This document shows positions 38,260-46,819 of a stretch of DNA of 64,000 nt, piece after piece. The translations under genes and the position numbers were made by a program. Below the pieces are notes generated by a model. It had not been told where the DNA came from, made no database searches, and saw only the letters and a program-made list of their open reading frames with translations. The DNA is taken from positions 62,001 through 126,000 of the forward strand of contig NZ_JBGCCH010000016.1 in the NCBI RefSeq assembly GCF_041261205.1, read 5' to 3'. Every line of letters starts with the position of its first letter. Within the stretch, counting starts at the first letter, position 1. The DNA comes from Catenulispora sp. MAP5-51. Lineage in GTDB: Bacteria; Actinomycetota; Actinomycetes; Streptomycetales; Catenulisporaceae.

Positions 38260-39141
38260 GTGCCCGCGAAGAATCCGAAGGGCCGGGGCGCCAAGCCCGG
38301 TCCGTCCGTCCCCACGCCCGCCACGCCCGCCGCGACCGACACGACCGCCACGCCCCGCACCTACGCCTGGTGGGTCTGGTCCGGCATGCCGACCTTCGAA
38401 GGGGTCTGTGACGCGCTGGCGTTCCAGTACGCGGCCCTGGACGAACTGCTCCAGCCGGTCCTCGCCCACCAAGCGGCGCCCGGCCCGCACACGGGTCTGG
38501 ACCCGTGGCGCACGGCGGTCCTGCTGGCCCGCCTGACCACCGCGGCCGAGGAGGTCGTCGCGGTGACTCAGGACTCTGCTTCCGGCGTCCCGGCGGCGGA
38601 CGCCGTCGACTGGTTCCGCTCCCCCGTCACGGCACGGAACTGGGCGGCGTCCGAGGCCGTCGCCCGCTCAGCGGCCGGCCGCGCGATGCAGGCCGGCGTC
38701 CGGCGGTCGGCCGTGAGCCACCGCGCGGCCACGGCCGTGGCCGCGGCCGTCCTGCGCTCCGGCGGGCCGGACCGGGCGCTGGGCGGCGTGGCCGACGGGC
38801 TGGATCTGGCCGAGTTCGCGATGACCCGGCTCGTGCCCGCGGTGGTCTACGGCCTGGAGCTCGCGGCCGAACTGGGCCGCCCCGGCTACGCCGACCCCCG
38901 GGCCGCGCATCTGGTCAGCGGGTTCCTCGCGGCGGTCGCCGAGCGGGCCGCGGCCGGGCCCGCCACGGCGCCGATCGCCGTCGACGGCCAGGGCTCGCTC
39001 ATCGTGCTGGCCGGCGGCCGGGGCAAGGCGCGGATCCCGGCGGTGGAGTGGATCCAGGCGGCGACCAGCCGGCATCCGGTGCGGCTGCCGCTGCCGCGCA
39101 GCCACGACTGGCTCGCCGCCGAGCTTCCGCTCGGGGCCTGA
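38260..39141 (+). CDS. Hypothetical Ala-rich protein
   Basis: A 293-residue protein without a recognised family. A basic, Pro/Thr-rich N-terminus (MPAKNPKGRGAKPG) precedes a largely helical body (TYAWWVWSGMPTFEGVCDAL). No signal peptide or clear membrane span. GTG start; GAGAAGGG lies some 10 bases upstream. Codon use matches neighbours, so it is likely real. Confidence 0.65.
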   Translation: MPAKNPKGRGAKPGPSVPTPATPAATDTTATPRTYAWWVWSGMPTFEGVCDALAFQYAALDELLQPVLAHQAAPGPHTGLDPWRTAVLLARLTTAAEEVVAVTQDSASGVPAADAVDWFRSPVTARNWAASEAVARSAAGRAMQAGVRRSAVSHRAATAVAAAVLRSGGPDRALGGVADGLDLAEFAMTRLVPAVVYGLELAAELGRPGYADPRAAHLVSGFLAAVAERAAAGPATAPIAVDGQGSLIVLAGGRGKARIPAVEWIQAATSRHPVRLPLPRSHDWLAAELPLGA

Positions 39142-39142
39142 C

Positions 39143-39205
39143 CCGACTGATCCGACTGATCCGACTGATCCGACCGATCCGACTGATCCGACTGATCCGC
39201 CCGAT
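39143..39205. repeat. Seven tandem ccgactgat units
   Basis: 63 bases of a 9-base unit, with one ccgaccgat and a last ccgcccgat, immediately after the hypothetical gene. The rest of the 248-base gap before the S53 gene holds its promoter, which I cannot place firmly. Confidence 0.9.
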
Positions 39206-39389
39206 CGGCCACAGACGTAACCCGGCGGTAACAAGCCACGTCAGAGACCTGATACCAGCGGCCACGCTTCCCCTCCCACCGTTAAGTCCGAGTAAATCAT
39301 CGTGTATGGCTCTTTTCAGTACCCTCATACGGCATTAGCTTCCTGATGGGCCCACAACCGCTTCACCCCCAACCCCAAGGAATGGCCAC

Positions 39390-41021
39390 ATGTCTGTCAG
39401 CTCCAGCCGGCGAATACGTCGGACGCTCGGTGTCCTCGCCGCACCGCTGCCCGTCCTCGTGCTCGCCCTCCCGGTCGCGCACGCCGCCACCGCCCCCACG
39501 CGGGTCGCCTTCGCGGGCAGCTCCACCCCGCACCTGGCGTCCGACACCGTGCGCACCGGATCCGTCGCCGCGACCACGCAAGTGCCACTCGAGATCAGCC
39601 TGAAACCGCGCGACCAGGCCGGTCTGGACGCGTTCCTGCGCGAGGTGTCCGACCCCGCGTCGCCGCAGTACAAGCACTACCTGACGGTGCCGCAGTACGC
39701 GGCGGCGTACGGGGCCACCGACGCGCAGATCGCCGAGGTCGCCAAGTACCTGCGGGGCCAGGGCCTGTCGGTGGGCGCGGCGACCGCGAACCACCTCACG
39801 CTGGCGGCCAGCGGCACCGCCGCGCAGGTGGAGAAGGCGTTCGGCGTCCAGCTGAACACCTTCCACACCGCCGGCCGGGACGTCTTCGCCAACACCACGG
39901 CGCCGACCCTGCCCGCGGACGTCGCCTCGGTCGTCTCCGGCGTGGCCGGCCTGTCCACCACCTCGATCCGCACGGCCGCGAACCACGTCGACAGCAACGC
40001 GGCCCCGCACGCGGGCACCGTCCTGACGCCCACCAAGGCGCGCGGCGGGTACAACCTCACCTCGTCGATCTCCGCCGGGGACAACGGTTCGGGCCAGACG
40101 GTCAGCCTCGTGGAGTTCTCCGCCTACTCGGCCTCCGCCGTCTCGGCCTACAACAGCAAGTACAGCCTCGGCGCTCCGGCGGCCACCGTGGTGAAGGTGG
40201 ACGGCGGCACCACCGACACCTCCGGCTCGGTGGAGGACGAGCTCGACATCGAGGTCGTCAACGCGCTCGCCCCCAAGGCGAACGTGAAGGTGTACGAGGC
40301 GCCGAACAGCGACGCCGGCGAGGTCGCCCTCTACGCCGCGCTGGTCAGCGCCGACGTGCCGGTGATCTCCAGCAGCTGGGGCGAGCCGGAGAACCAGGAG
40401 AACAACCTGGCCTCCGACGACGCCGACTTCAAGGAGGCCGCGGCCCAGGGCCAGTCGGTGTTCGCCGCCTCCGGCGACAGCGGCGCCAAGGACGACGGCT
40501 CGTCCCTGTCCGTCGACTACCCGGCCTCGGACCCGTACGTGTCCGGCGTCGGCGGCACCAACCTGACCGTGTCCTCCTCCAACGCCTGGAGCAGCGAGAC
40601 CGGCTGGTCCGACAGCGGCGGCGGCCAGTCCGACAAGTGGTCGACCCCGTCCTTCCAGACGCCGGTGAACAGCAGCGGCCACCGCGAGGTGCCGGACGTC
40701 TCCGCCGCCGGCGGCGACAGCAGCCCCTGGTACATCGACGCCGACGGCAGCTGGACGGACGTGTGGGGCACCAGCGCCGCCGCCCCGAACTGGGCCGCCT
40801 TCGCCGCCGACTACAACACCGCGGCGGGCAAGGCCGGCAAGGCCAAGTTCGGGTACGCGAACAGCTTCCTGTACACCGTCGCCCGCAGCTCGGCCTACTC
40901 CTCGGCGTTCCACGACGTGAAGAGCGGCAACAACGGCGGGTACAACGCGGGCACCGGGTACGACGAGGTGACCGGCTGGGGCTCCTACAACGGCGGGAAG
41001 TTCATCGCCGCGGAGCTGTGA
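39390..41021 (+). CDS. Secreted S53-family serine peptidase (pro-kumamolisin/sedolisin)
   Basis: A 543-residue preproenzyme. Signal peptide 1-32 (APLPVLVLALPVAHA); activation prodomain about 50-200 (SPQYKHYLTVPQYAAAYGA); catalytic domain after about 210. S53 catalytic residues are visible: Glu/Asp in GSVEDELDIE (about 280), the oxyanion Asp in AASGDSGA (about 363) and the Ser in WGTSAAAPNWA (about 460). The C-terminal Asp/Gly segment (FHDVKSGNNGGYNAGTGYDE) matches the Ca-binding site. Sedolisins work at acidic pH. AAGGA lies 8 bases upstream of ATG 39390. Confidence 0.94.
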   Translation: MSVSSSRRIRRTLGVLAAPLPVLVLALPVAHAATAPTRVAFAGSSTPHLASDTVRTGSVAATTQVPLEISLKPRDQAGLDAFLREVSDPASPQYKHYLTVPQYAAAYGATDAQIAEVAKYLRGQGLSVGAATANHLTLAASGTAAQVEKAFGVQLNTFHTAGRDVFANTTAPTLPADVASVVSGVAGLSTTSIRTAANHVDSNAAPHAGTVLTPTKARGGYNLTSSISAGDNGSGQTVSLVEFSAYSASAVSAYNSKYSLGAPAATVVKVDGGTTDTSGSVEDELDIEVVNALAPKANVKVYEAPNSDAGEVALYAALVSADVPVISSSWGEPENQENNLASDDADFKEAAAQGQSVFAASGDSGAKDDGSSLSVDYPASDPYVSGVGGTNLTVSSSNAWSSETGWSDSGGGQSDKWSTPSFQTPVNSSGHREVPDVSAAGGDSSPWYIDADGSWTDVWGTSAAAPNWAAFAADYNTAAGKAGKAKFGYANSFLYTVARSSAYSSAFHDVKSGNNGGYNAGTGYDEVTGWGSYNGGKFIAAEL

Positions 41022-41091
41022 GGAAGACGCTCTGACCGGACTCTGGCAGAGCAATGACAACTGAAACCGACAACTGAAAGAGCCCGACAGC

Positions 41092-41128
41092 GCCGGTCGG
41101 CGGTCCCCATGACCGCCGGCCGGCCTTA
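41092..41128 (+). terminator. Terminator of the S53 peptidase gene
   Basis: A 13-bp stem with one G-T pair (41092-41104 with 41112-41124), 7-base loop, then CTTATT. Confidence 0.7.
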
Positions 41129-41153
41129 TTGCTTCTCGGGGCCGACCCCAGCG

Positions 41154-41384
41154 CTACGCCACGCTCGGCGAAGCCTCCCCGATCCGCGCGCGCTCGGCCA
41201 CCGCCTCCCGCGAGTCGTACCGCAGCAACGAGGGCACCAGCGCGGCCAACAGCCCTATGCCGGCCAGGCACGCCAGTCCGCCGGACACCACCGACACCCG
41301 CGGCGTGAACGCCGTCGCCACGGCACCGGACTCCAGATCGCCCAGCCGCTGCTCGGGCCGCGCGGCCCAGACGTGCGGTAAGGC
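41154..41384 (-). pseudogene. C-terminal remnant of an MFS exporter (MFS_3/EntS-like)
   Basis: An open stretch of 76 codons ending in TAG, closed upstream by an in-frame TGA at 41385-41387. The frame reads RPEQRLGDLESGAVATAF, then SVVSGGLACLAGIGLLAALV and PSLLRYDSREAVAE. The E-R/L-GD-E-G pattern followed by a last membrane helix and a short basic/acidic tail is what the end of MFS_3/EntS-type exporters looks like. The other roughly 330 residues are absent, and there is no start codon context, so this is a decayed gene. It lies downstream, in the same direction, of the leader ORF and hairpin below. Confidence 0.7.
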
Positions 41385-41583
41385 TCACCGCCGCATGCTA
41401 TCCATGACCACGGGGCGCCCGGCGCGGCGGTCCACAGACAGCACCGCCGGCGGAAAAACAGCGGCTCGCAGGCCTTGATCTGTCGGGACCGCACACAGCG
41501 TCGTCTGACGCCGCGAACGACCTCGCCAGACACCGGGGACGTCCGGTGAGCCTGCGAGCCGGGTAACTGTTGGAGATTAGCCC

Positions 41584-41638
41584 GCCGCCCCGGTCCTGCC
41601 GGGTGAGGCCTTCGGCCTCTTTTCGCGGGCGGGGCGGC
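41584..41638 (-). promoter_or_regulatory. Attenuator-like double hairpin after the leader ORF
   Basis: Outer stem gccgcccc/ggggcggc (41584-41591 with 41631-41638) begins inside the leader stop codon. Within it, 41605-41619 forms a stem with a C(UUCG)G-type loop as read on the plus strand, where it is followed by TTTT (41620-41623). It may thus be a terminator for plus-strand transcription and a stop-codon-linked structure for the minus strand. Confidence 0.5.
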
Positions 41639-41697
41639 TAGCTGACAGCCACCTCACGCGTCCTGGTACAACTCAACTCAGGATCACCTCCTTTCAT
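41638..41697 (-). CDS. 19-codon leader peptide with internal perfect anti-anti-Shine-Dalgarno sequence
   Basis: Reads MKGGDPELSCTRTREVAVS. Codons 2-6 contain GAAAGGAGGTGATCC, the full complement of the 16S rRNA 3' end, placed after and not before the ATG. A promoter TTGCAT-18-TATCGT (41737-41732 and 41713-41708) would start transcription only a few bases before the ATG, so the mRNA would be nearly leaderless. The stop codon lies at the base of a hairpin, and about 250 bases on is the broken MFS gene. I infer a ribosome-dependent attenuator whose target gene has been lost. No homology search was possible. Confidence 0.5.
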   Translation of the reverse strand: MKGGDPELSCTRTREVAVS

Positions 41698-41707
41698 GTG
41701 TGAGATC

Positions 41708-41737
41708 ACGATAGGCAGGCCTGCCGCGCGAATGCAA
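41708..41737 (-). promoter_or_regulatory. Sigma-70-type promoter of the leader ORF
   Basis: TTGCAT and TATCGT separated by 18 bases on the minus strand; the -10 ends 11 bases before the leader ATG. Confidence 0.5.
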
Positions 41738-42044
41738 CGGATTTCCGGGGCGAACTTGCGGCAGCCGATGGCGCGGCGGCGACGGCCGGTGTGCTAACCT
41801 GCTGTCAGCAGAGCGATTTTCCCCGTGGGAATATCCACCAGCTGTCTCAGCGCTTCAGTACATAGCGCGGCAGCGACTCATCCGCCGCTTTGGTCGGCGA
41901 TCTGCATTCTGCAAGTGCCTGAGCTGGGCCGATGCCCCTCTCGCCGACGTTCCGCGCGATTACCCCGGATCCGGGCCGCGCGCCGCTTCGTGACGTCCTC
42001 CGAAGCCGCCGGCATGTCCGAAACCCCCCTTTGAAAGGACTCTC

Positions 42045-43295
42045 ATGTCCACCGCCACACTCGAACGTCCCCCGTCCACCACTGGGGCCTCGGCCCCCGG
42101 CAATGTCACCGCCCCCGCCCCTGTCACCGTCACGGGCATCCTCGACCGGCAGGACCAGCACGGCTTCCTGCGGACCAACGGCTACCTGCCCGGCCCCGCA
42201 GACCTCTACATCCCGCCGGCGATGATCCGGCGCTACGGCCTGCGCCCCGGCGACCTGATCACCGGCACCGCCGCCGAACCCTCCGGCTCCGAGAACCAGG
42301 CGCCCCGTCGGAGGTCCGCCAAGTCGGACCCGGCGAGCAAGGCCCGGCAGCTGGACCGGATCGACACCGTCAACGGCGTACCCGCGACCCCCGGCCTGAC
42401 GGCCCGCCCGCACTTCGCCGCGATGACCCCCCTGTACCCCCAGGAGCGCCTGCGCCTGGAGTCCGACCCCCGGCAGTTGCTCACCAGGGCCATCGACCTG
42501 GTCGCCCCGATCGGCAAGGGCCAGCGCGGCCTCATCGTCGCCCCGCCCAAGACCGGCAAGACCACGCTGCTGCAGGCCATCGCCAAGGCCGTCACGCAGA
42601 ACCACCCCGAGTGCCACCTCATGGTCGTGCTGCTCGACGAGCGCCCCGAAGAGGTCACCGACATGCACCGCTCGGTCGCCGGCGAGGTCATCGCCTCCAC
42701 CTTCGACCGCCCGGTCACAGAACACATCGCCGTCGCGGACCTGGCCGTCGAACGCGCCAAGCGCCTGGCGGAACAGGGCCAGGACGTCGTCATCCTCCTG
42801 GACTCCATCACCCGCCTGTGCCGCGCCCACAACAACAACGCCAAGTCCAGCGGCCGCACCCTGTCCGGCGGCGTCGACGCCTCCTCGGTGGCCGCCCCGA
42901 AGCAGCTCTTCGGCGCCGCCCGCAACCTCGAGGAGGGCGGCTCGATCACCATCCTGGCGACCGCCCTGGTCGACACCGGCTCCCGCGCCGACGACTACTA
43001 CTTCGAAGAGCTGAAGAGCACCGGCAACATGGAACTGCGCCTGGACCGCACCCTGGCCGACCGCCGCGTCTTCCCCGCCATCGATATCACCGGCTCGAGC
43101 ACCCGCCGCGAGGAACTGCTGACGACGCCCGAGGAACTGGACGCCATGTGGCGGCTGCGTCGGGCACTGCGCGGGCAGGGCGGCGGGCAGGGCGGCCCGC
43201 ACGGTACCGAGGTGCTGCTGGAGCGGCTGAAGCAGACCGCGAGCAACAGCGAGTTCGTGAAGCGGGTACGGCAGACGACCGTTTCAGGGTCTTGA
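42045..43295 (+). CDS. rho: Transcription termination factor Rho, short form
   Basis: A 416-residue hexameric RNA helicase. An S1/cold-shock-like RNA-binding domain (TGILDRQDQHGFLRTNGYLP, about 30-80) precedes the ATPase core: Walker A APPKTGKTT (about 165), LLDERPEEVTDM, Walker B VVILLDSITRL, and SGGVDASSVAAPKQLFGAARN. Actinomycete Rho proteins usually carry a long N-terminal insertion and reach 600-700 residues; this one is E. coli sized and its Q/R-loop region departs from the usual HRPKRFFGAARN. It is therefore likely a second, divergent Rho. GAAAGGA precedes ATG 42045. The leader 41800-42044 follows an extended -10 (TGCTAACCT at 41792-41800) and could house autoregulation. No other gene is seen in 41698-42044. 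Confidence 0.92.
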   Translation: MSTATLERPPSTTGASAPGNVTAPAPVTVTGILDRQDQHGFLRTNGYLPGPADLYIPPAMIRRYGLRPGDLITGTAAEPSGSENQAPRRRSAKSDPASKARQLDRIDTVNGVPATPGLTARPHFAAMTPLYPQERLRLESDPRQLLTRAIDLVAPIGKGQRGLIVAPPKTGKTTLLQAIAKAVTQNHPECHLMVVLLDERPEEVTDMHRSVAGEVIASTFDRPVTEHIAVADLAVERAKRLAEQGQDVVILLDSITRLCRAHNNNAKSSGRTLSGGVDASSVAAPKQLFGAARNLEEGGSITILATALVDTGSRADDYYFEELKSTGNMELRLDRTLADRRVFPAIDITGSSTRREELLTTPEELDAMWRLRRALRGQGGGQGGPHGTEVLLERLKQTASNSEFVKRVRQTTVSGS

Positions 43296-43334
43296 TTTCC
43301 GGCGGCCGGGCGCCCCATATGCCAAGCTGCCCCC

Positions 43335-44033
43335 ATGACGGGGACCCACAACCTCCACACCGAATCCCGCGGCGACCCCGCGAACCCCACCCTGATCCTC
43401 CTGCACGGCGCCGGCGCCGCCTCCCGCACCTGGAAGCACCAACTCTCCGCCCTCAGCGACCGCTTCCACCTCATCGCCCCGGACCTCCCCGGCTTCGGCC
43501 GCTCCCCCGGCCCGGTCAGCCTCGCCGCCTCGGCGGAAGCCGTCGCCGAGCTCGTCGCGCACCACAACGCCCCGGTCCACCTCTGCGGCCACTCCATGGG
43601 CGCGTTCGTCGCGGCGCGGGTTGCCGCCGAGCACCCGGAGGGAATCAGCAAACTGGTTCTCTGCGGCGCCAACATCAAGGCGGCCGAGCACGGCCGGCGC
43701 CAGATCGCCTTCTACCGCTCCCGCCCCGGCTGGTGGCTCATGAAGATGCTCTCCGACCTCCCGACGCGCGCCGCCCTGCTGCAGATGGTCGACGAGGCCG
43801 AGGCCAGCGACCTCACCGACGTCCTCCCCCGCATCCAGGCCCCGACGCTGGTGGTGTGCGGTCGCCGGGACCGGGAGTGCGTGGTCGACGTCCAGCCGAT
43901 GACCGACGCCATCCCGAATGCCAGGGCCCTGATCGTGCCGCACACCGGCCATTTGCTGCCGGTCACCGGAGCCAAGGCGTTCAACGCGATCGTGGGGGCG
44001 TTCTACGGCAGCGTCGCCGGAGACGCCAAGTAG
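43335..44033 (+). CDS. Alpha/beta hydrolase
   Basis: A 232-residue soluble hydrolase with LLHGAGAASRTWKHQL (oxyanion loop), nucleophile GHSMGAFVAARVA (about residue 85), acid in CGRRDREC and His in PHTGHLLPV. Substrate unknown. It starts 39 bases after rho, so may be co-transcribed. Its 3' end overlaps the convergent CBM/FN3 gene by 31 bases. Confidence 0.87.
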   Translation: MTGTHNLHTESRGDPANPTLILLHGAGAASRTWKHQLSALSDRFHLIAPDLPGFGRSPGPVSLAASAEAVAELVAHHNAPVHLCGHSMGAFVAARVAAEHPEGISKLVLCGANIKAAEHGRRQIAFYRSRPGWWLMKMLSDLPTRAALLQMVDEAEASDLTDVLPRIQAPTLVVCGRRDRECVVDVQPMTDAIPNARALIVPHTGHLLPVTGAKAFNAIVGAFYGSVAGDAK

Positions 44034-46078
44034 CTCTGCGTCCGCGTCACCCAGTAGTCGAAGTCGCTGGGCGCGCTCTGGTTCGCGCCGACCATCTCCG
44101 GCACGCCGTAGGTGCCGGTGCCGGTTCCGGCGCCGAACAGGATCGCGACCACGCCCGCCGAGGCCGCGTCGGGCATATGGGATCCCCAGGTGACCGTGCT
44201 GCCGTTCACCGAGACCTTCGGGTCCGCGCCGGGGTTCGAGCTGTAGAAGGCCAGGTTGTTGCCGCTCGAGGTGAACGTGTCGCCGTAGAAGAACGTCGAG
44301 GCCGAGTCCTCGTACTGCTCGCTCGTCAGGTCGTCCAGGTCCGGGAAGCGGCCCGAGCTGTTCCAGTACGTCGGGCTCGCCGTCTGGGTCGAGTTCAGGT
44401 GGCCGCACGCGATCTGCCACAGGACCGCCGGCAGGTTCAGCGAGGACCGGATCGTCTGCACGTACAGCAGATAGTTGCTCCAGTGCGCGTCGTTCAGATA
44501 CCTGATGTCCCCGGCCGGGTTCGGGTCCCGCAGGTAGCCGAAGTCCTGGCCCCACTGGTCGAAGGCGACGAAGTCCGCGTGGTAGCCGATGTCCGCCGTG
44601 GCCAGGAAGTTCGCGACCTGCGTGCCGGTGTTGGCCACCGACTGGCGGCCCGCGGTCCAGCCCATGGTGTCGGTGTCCTTCAGCGCGTCGCGCACGCCCC
44701 AGGTGTTGACCTGCCACCCGACGAAGGCGCTCGGGTCGTACTTCTTGATCGTGTAGTCGATCGCCTCGACCAGGCCCCTGAGGTTGCTCCCGAACGTCGG
44801 GTCGCCGGAGCCGAGCACGCCCGCCGAGTACGCGGCGCTGGTGGCGGCGGGCATCTGCGCCGCGTTCCCGCCGTAGTTCGCCGCGTAGTTCTGCTGCAGG
44901 TAGCCCATCATGTCCGGCTCGATGATCCAGCCGACGGGACGCCCCGGCGCAGCGGTGTTCGCGGCCGTCGCGGCGGTCTTCAGCGCCTGGAAGTAGGTCG
45001 TCAGCCAGCTCGAGCTCTGCATGTTGGTGAAGTCGACGCTGGTGCCGTCCACGTTGCCGTTCATCCCGTACTCGACCAGGACCGGCGTCATCCCGAAGGA
45101 CTGCGAGTGGTTGATCAGCGTGGTCGTCGTGGCGGCCCAGTTCGGGAAGTCGCTGCCGAGCAGGTATTCGTAGCCGTAGTTCGGCATCGCGCCGTGCGAC
45201 TGCATCGTCGTCATGAACGAGTCGACGGTGCTGCCGGGCGTATAGACCGTCCCCACCGCCAAGTACGACGGATGCCACGCGCTGCTGCCGCCACCGCCGG
45301 AGGACTGCGTCGTCGCGGTCACCGCCGCGCTGGAAGCCGACTCGGTTCCATCCGCGGCAAGCGCAGTGACCTTGTACGTGTGCGAGCTCCCGGAAGCCAG
45401 GCCACTGATGGTCGCGCTGGTCGCCGTCGGGCTCGCCACGACGGAGGTGCCCTCGTAGACGCGGTAGGACGCGGCCGCGGTCGTCCCGGACGGCTCGGTC
45501 CACGCCAGCGAGATGCTGGAGGTGGTCGTGGCGCTCACGGTCAGGCCGGTCGGCGTGGGCGGCGCGGTGCCGCCGCCTCCCCCACCGCCGCTGGGGCCGA
45601 TGAGCGCGACGTCGTCGGCGTAGTAGGTCGGCTGCGCGTACCAGCCGTGCAGGTAGATGCTCACCGAGGTGACACCGGCACCGGTGGTGAACGACGTGGT
45701 CAGCTGCTGCCAGCCCGACGCCGACGGCGTCCAGGTCGACGAGTACCCGGTCGCACCGAGGTACACATACGAGCCCTGAACATACGCGCTGAGCGTGTAC
45801 GCCGAGTTAGGCTGCACCGCGATGGTCTGCGAGCACTGCGCCGTGACCGAGGACGTCGGCGACGCGGCCAGCGCCTTGCTGCCGCCGTGCACCGGCGACC
45901 CGACGGTGGTCGCGGTCCCGGAGTCGCAGGTCCACCCGGTCAGGCCGCTCTCGAACCCGGGGTTGCCCACCAGGTTGCCACCGGCGGCCGCCGCGGGGTT
46001 CGCCAACGCCCCGATCGCACCGAACCCGACCAGCGCCAGCAGCGCCGCGAGCAGCATGGCCAAAGATCTGATCCGCAT
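44003..46078 (-). CDS. Secreted CBM/FN3 protein with an unassigned catalytic-like domain
   Basis: A 691-residue exported protein. ATG 46078 with GGGAG upstream gives a signal peptide (MRIRSLAMLLAALLALVGFG, cleavage near NPAAAA). Residues about 33-165 are a CBM4/9-like beta-sandwich beginning NLVGNPGFESGLTGW; a Gly-rich linker and one FN3 module (about 175-265) follow. The remaining 400 residues look like a barrel enzyme: VEYGMNGNVDG, GWIIEPDMMGYLQQNY and DFVAFDQWGQDFGYL have acidic residues at likely strand ends. I do not recognise the family. Polysaccharide hydrolysis is inferred from the binding modules only. Confidence 0.8.
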   Translation of the reverse strand: MRIRSLAMLLAALLALVGFGAIGALANPAAAAGGNLVGNPGFESGLTGWTCDSGTATTVGSPVHGGSKALAASPTSSVTAQCSQTIAVQPNSAYTLSAYVQGSYVYLGATGYSSTWTPSASGWQQLTTSFTTGAGVTSVSIYLHGWYAQPTYYADDVALIGPSGGGGGGGTAPPTPTGLTVSATTTSSISLAWTEPSGTTAAASYRVYEGTSVVASPTATSATISGLASGSSHTYKVTALAADGTESASSAAVTATTQSSGGGGSSAWHPSYLAVGTVYTPGSTVDSFMTTMQSHGAMPNYGYEYLLGSDFPNWAATTTTLINHSQSFGMTPVLVEYGMNGNVDGTSVDFTNMQSSSWLTTYFQALKTAATAANTAAPGRPVGWIIEPDMMGYLQQNYAANYGGNAAQMPAATSAAYSAGVLGSGDPTFGSNLRGLVEAIDYTIKKYDPSAFVGWQVNTWGVRDALKDTDTMGWTAGRQSVANTGTQVANFLATADIGYHADFVAFDQWGQDFGYLRDPNPAGDIRYLNDAHWSNYLLYVQTIRSSLNLPAVLWQIACGHLNSTQTASPTYWNSSGRFPDLDDLTSEQYEDSASTFFYGDTFTSSGNNLAFYSSNPGADPKVSVNGSTVTWGSHMPDAASAGVVAILFGAGTGTGTYGVPEMVGANQSAPSDFDYWVTRTQSYLASPATLP

Positions 46079-46228
46079 CGTGCAGCTCCCGGCTCGGCTC
46101 GGCCCACTGTGGCGAGGGGCACTGTCGCAAGGCTCTGCCAATGAAGATGGACTAGACCACTTCGGCCGTCAATGCCCGGAGCGGCACGATCTCGAAGAGC
46201 TGCGACAGCTTCCGCAGCGCTGTCGCAC

Positions 46229-46684
46229 TCAGTGCGCTGCGACAGCCTCCGCGGCACTCTCGTAACAAGCCAGCGCCTCGCGCAGCCCGGTGAGCCCGAT
46301 GATGTGCCGGGTCATCGCCCCGACCCGGGACAGCCGCGTCCAGCCGCCGGCCTCGGCCGCGATCTCCCGCGCGCGCAGCAGCGCCCGGAGCCCGGTGCAG
46401 TCGCAGAACTCCAGGTGCCCCAGGTCCAGCACGATGCGCACGTGCCCCTGCTCGACCAGCGCCCGCACCCGCTCGACGAGCTGCGGCATGGTCGCCACAT
46501 CCAGCTCGCCGCCCACCGACAGCACCATCGCGCCGGTGACGGGCCACGTCATCAGGCTGAGGTGCTCCTCGGGGCGCGAAATCCCGCCGGCCCTGCCGAG
46601 AAGTGGGAAACCCGCCATGGCACTCGTTTGCCAAAGCGGGGGATCCGAGTCCGCCATACCGCATCCAACCAGGGGGTTCAGCAT
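46229..46684 (-). CDS. STAS-domain protein (anti-sigma factor antagonist-like)
   Basis: A 151-residue protein whose C-terminal 105 residues are a STAS domain: VLSVGGELDVATMPQLVERV and LDLGHLEFCDCTGLRALLRA. In SpoIIAA-type antagonists the site after the Asp is a phosphorylatable Ser (DS[ST]G); here it is Cys (DCTG), so the usual kinase switch is absent. The first 44 residues are poorly conserved-looking; Met-45, with GAGGAGC upstream, could be the true start. The stop lies in the loop of a 9-bp inverted repeat (46219-46227 with 46238-46246). The gap 46685-47009 holds the 11-bp array below. Confidence 0.82.
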   Translation of the reverse strand: MLNPLVGCGMADSDPPLWQTSAMAGFPLLGRAGGISRPEEHLSLMTWPVTGAMVLSVGGELDVATMPQLVERVRALVEQGHVRIVLDLGHLEFCDCTGLRALLRAREIAAEAGGWTRLSRVGAMTRHIIGLTGLREALACYESAAEAVAAH

Positions 46685-46819
46685 CCGACGTCGTCAGCGA
46701 GATGCCATGGTATCAGGGTACAGCTATCGGAATTCCGGCAATAGGAACACCCGGCGGACGGAACACGGGCAAATCCGCGTTGCCGCACGTCCAAGGCGCA
46801 CGCCGGTGCGAGCGGAAGG

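Noticed and set aside
41002-41388. Minus-strand 128-codon frame covering the MFS remnant
   Set aside because: It is in a different register from the recognisable MFS sequence and runs into the S53 gene.
41681-41695. Fifteen bases identical to the 3' end of 16S rRNA as a possible rRNA remnant
   Set aside because: Flanking sequence shows no rRNA similarity; the minus-strand reading as a Shine-Dalgarno-like element in a leader ORF explains it better.
43284-45503. Minus-strand 739-codon frame and plus-strand 1177-codon frame (42611-46144)
   Set aside because: Shadows of rho, the hydrolase and the CBM/FN3 gene; composition is non-coding.
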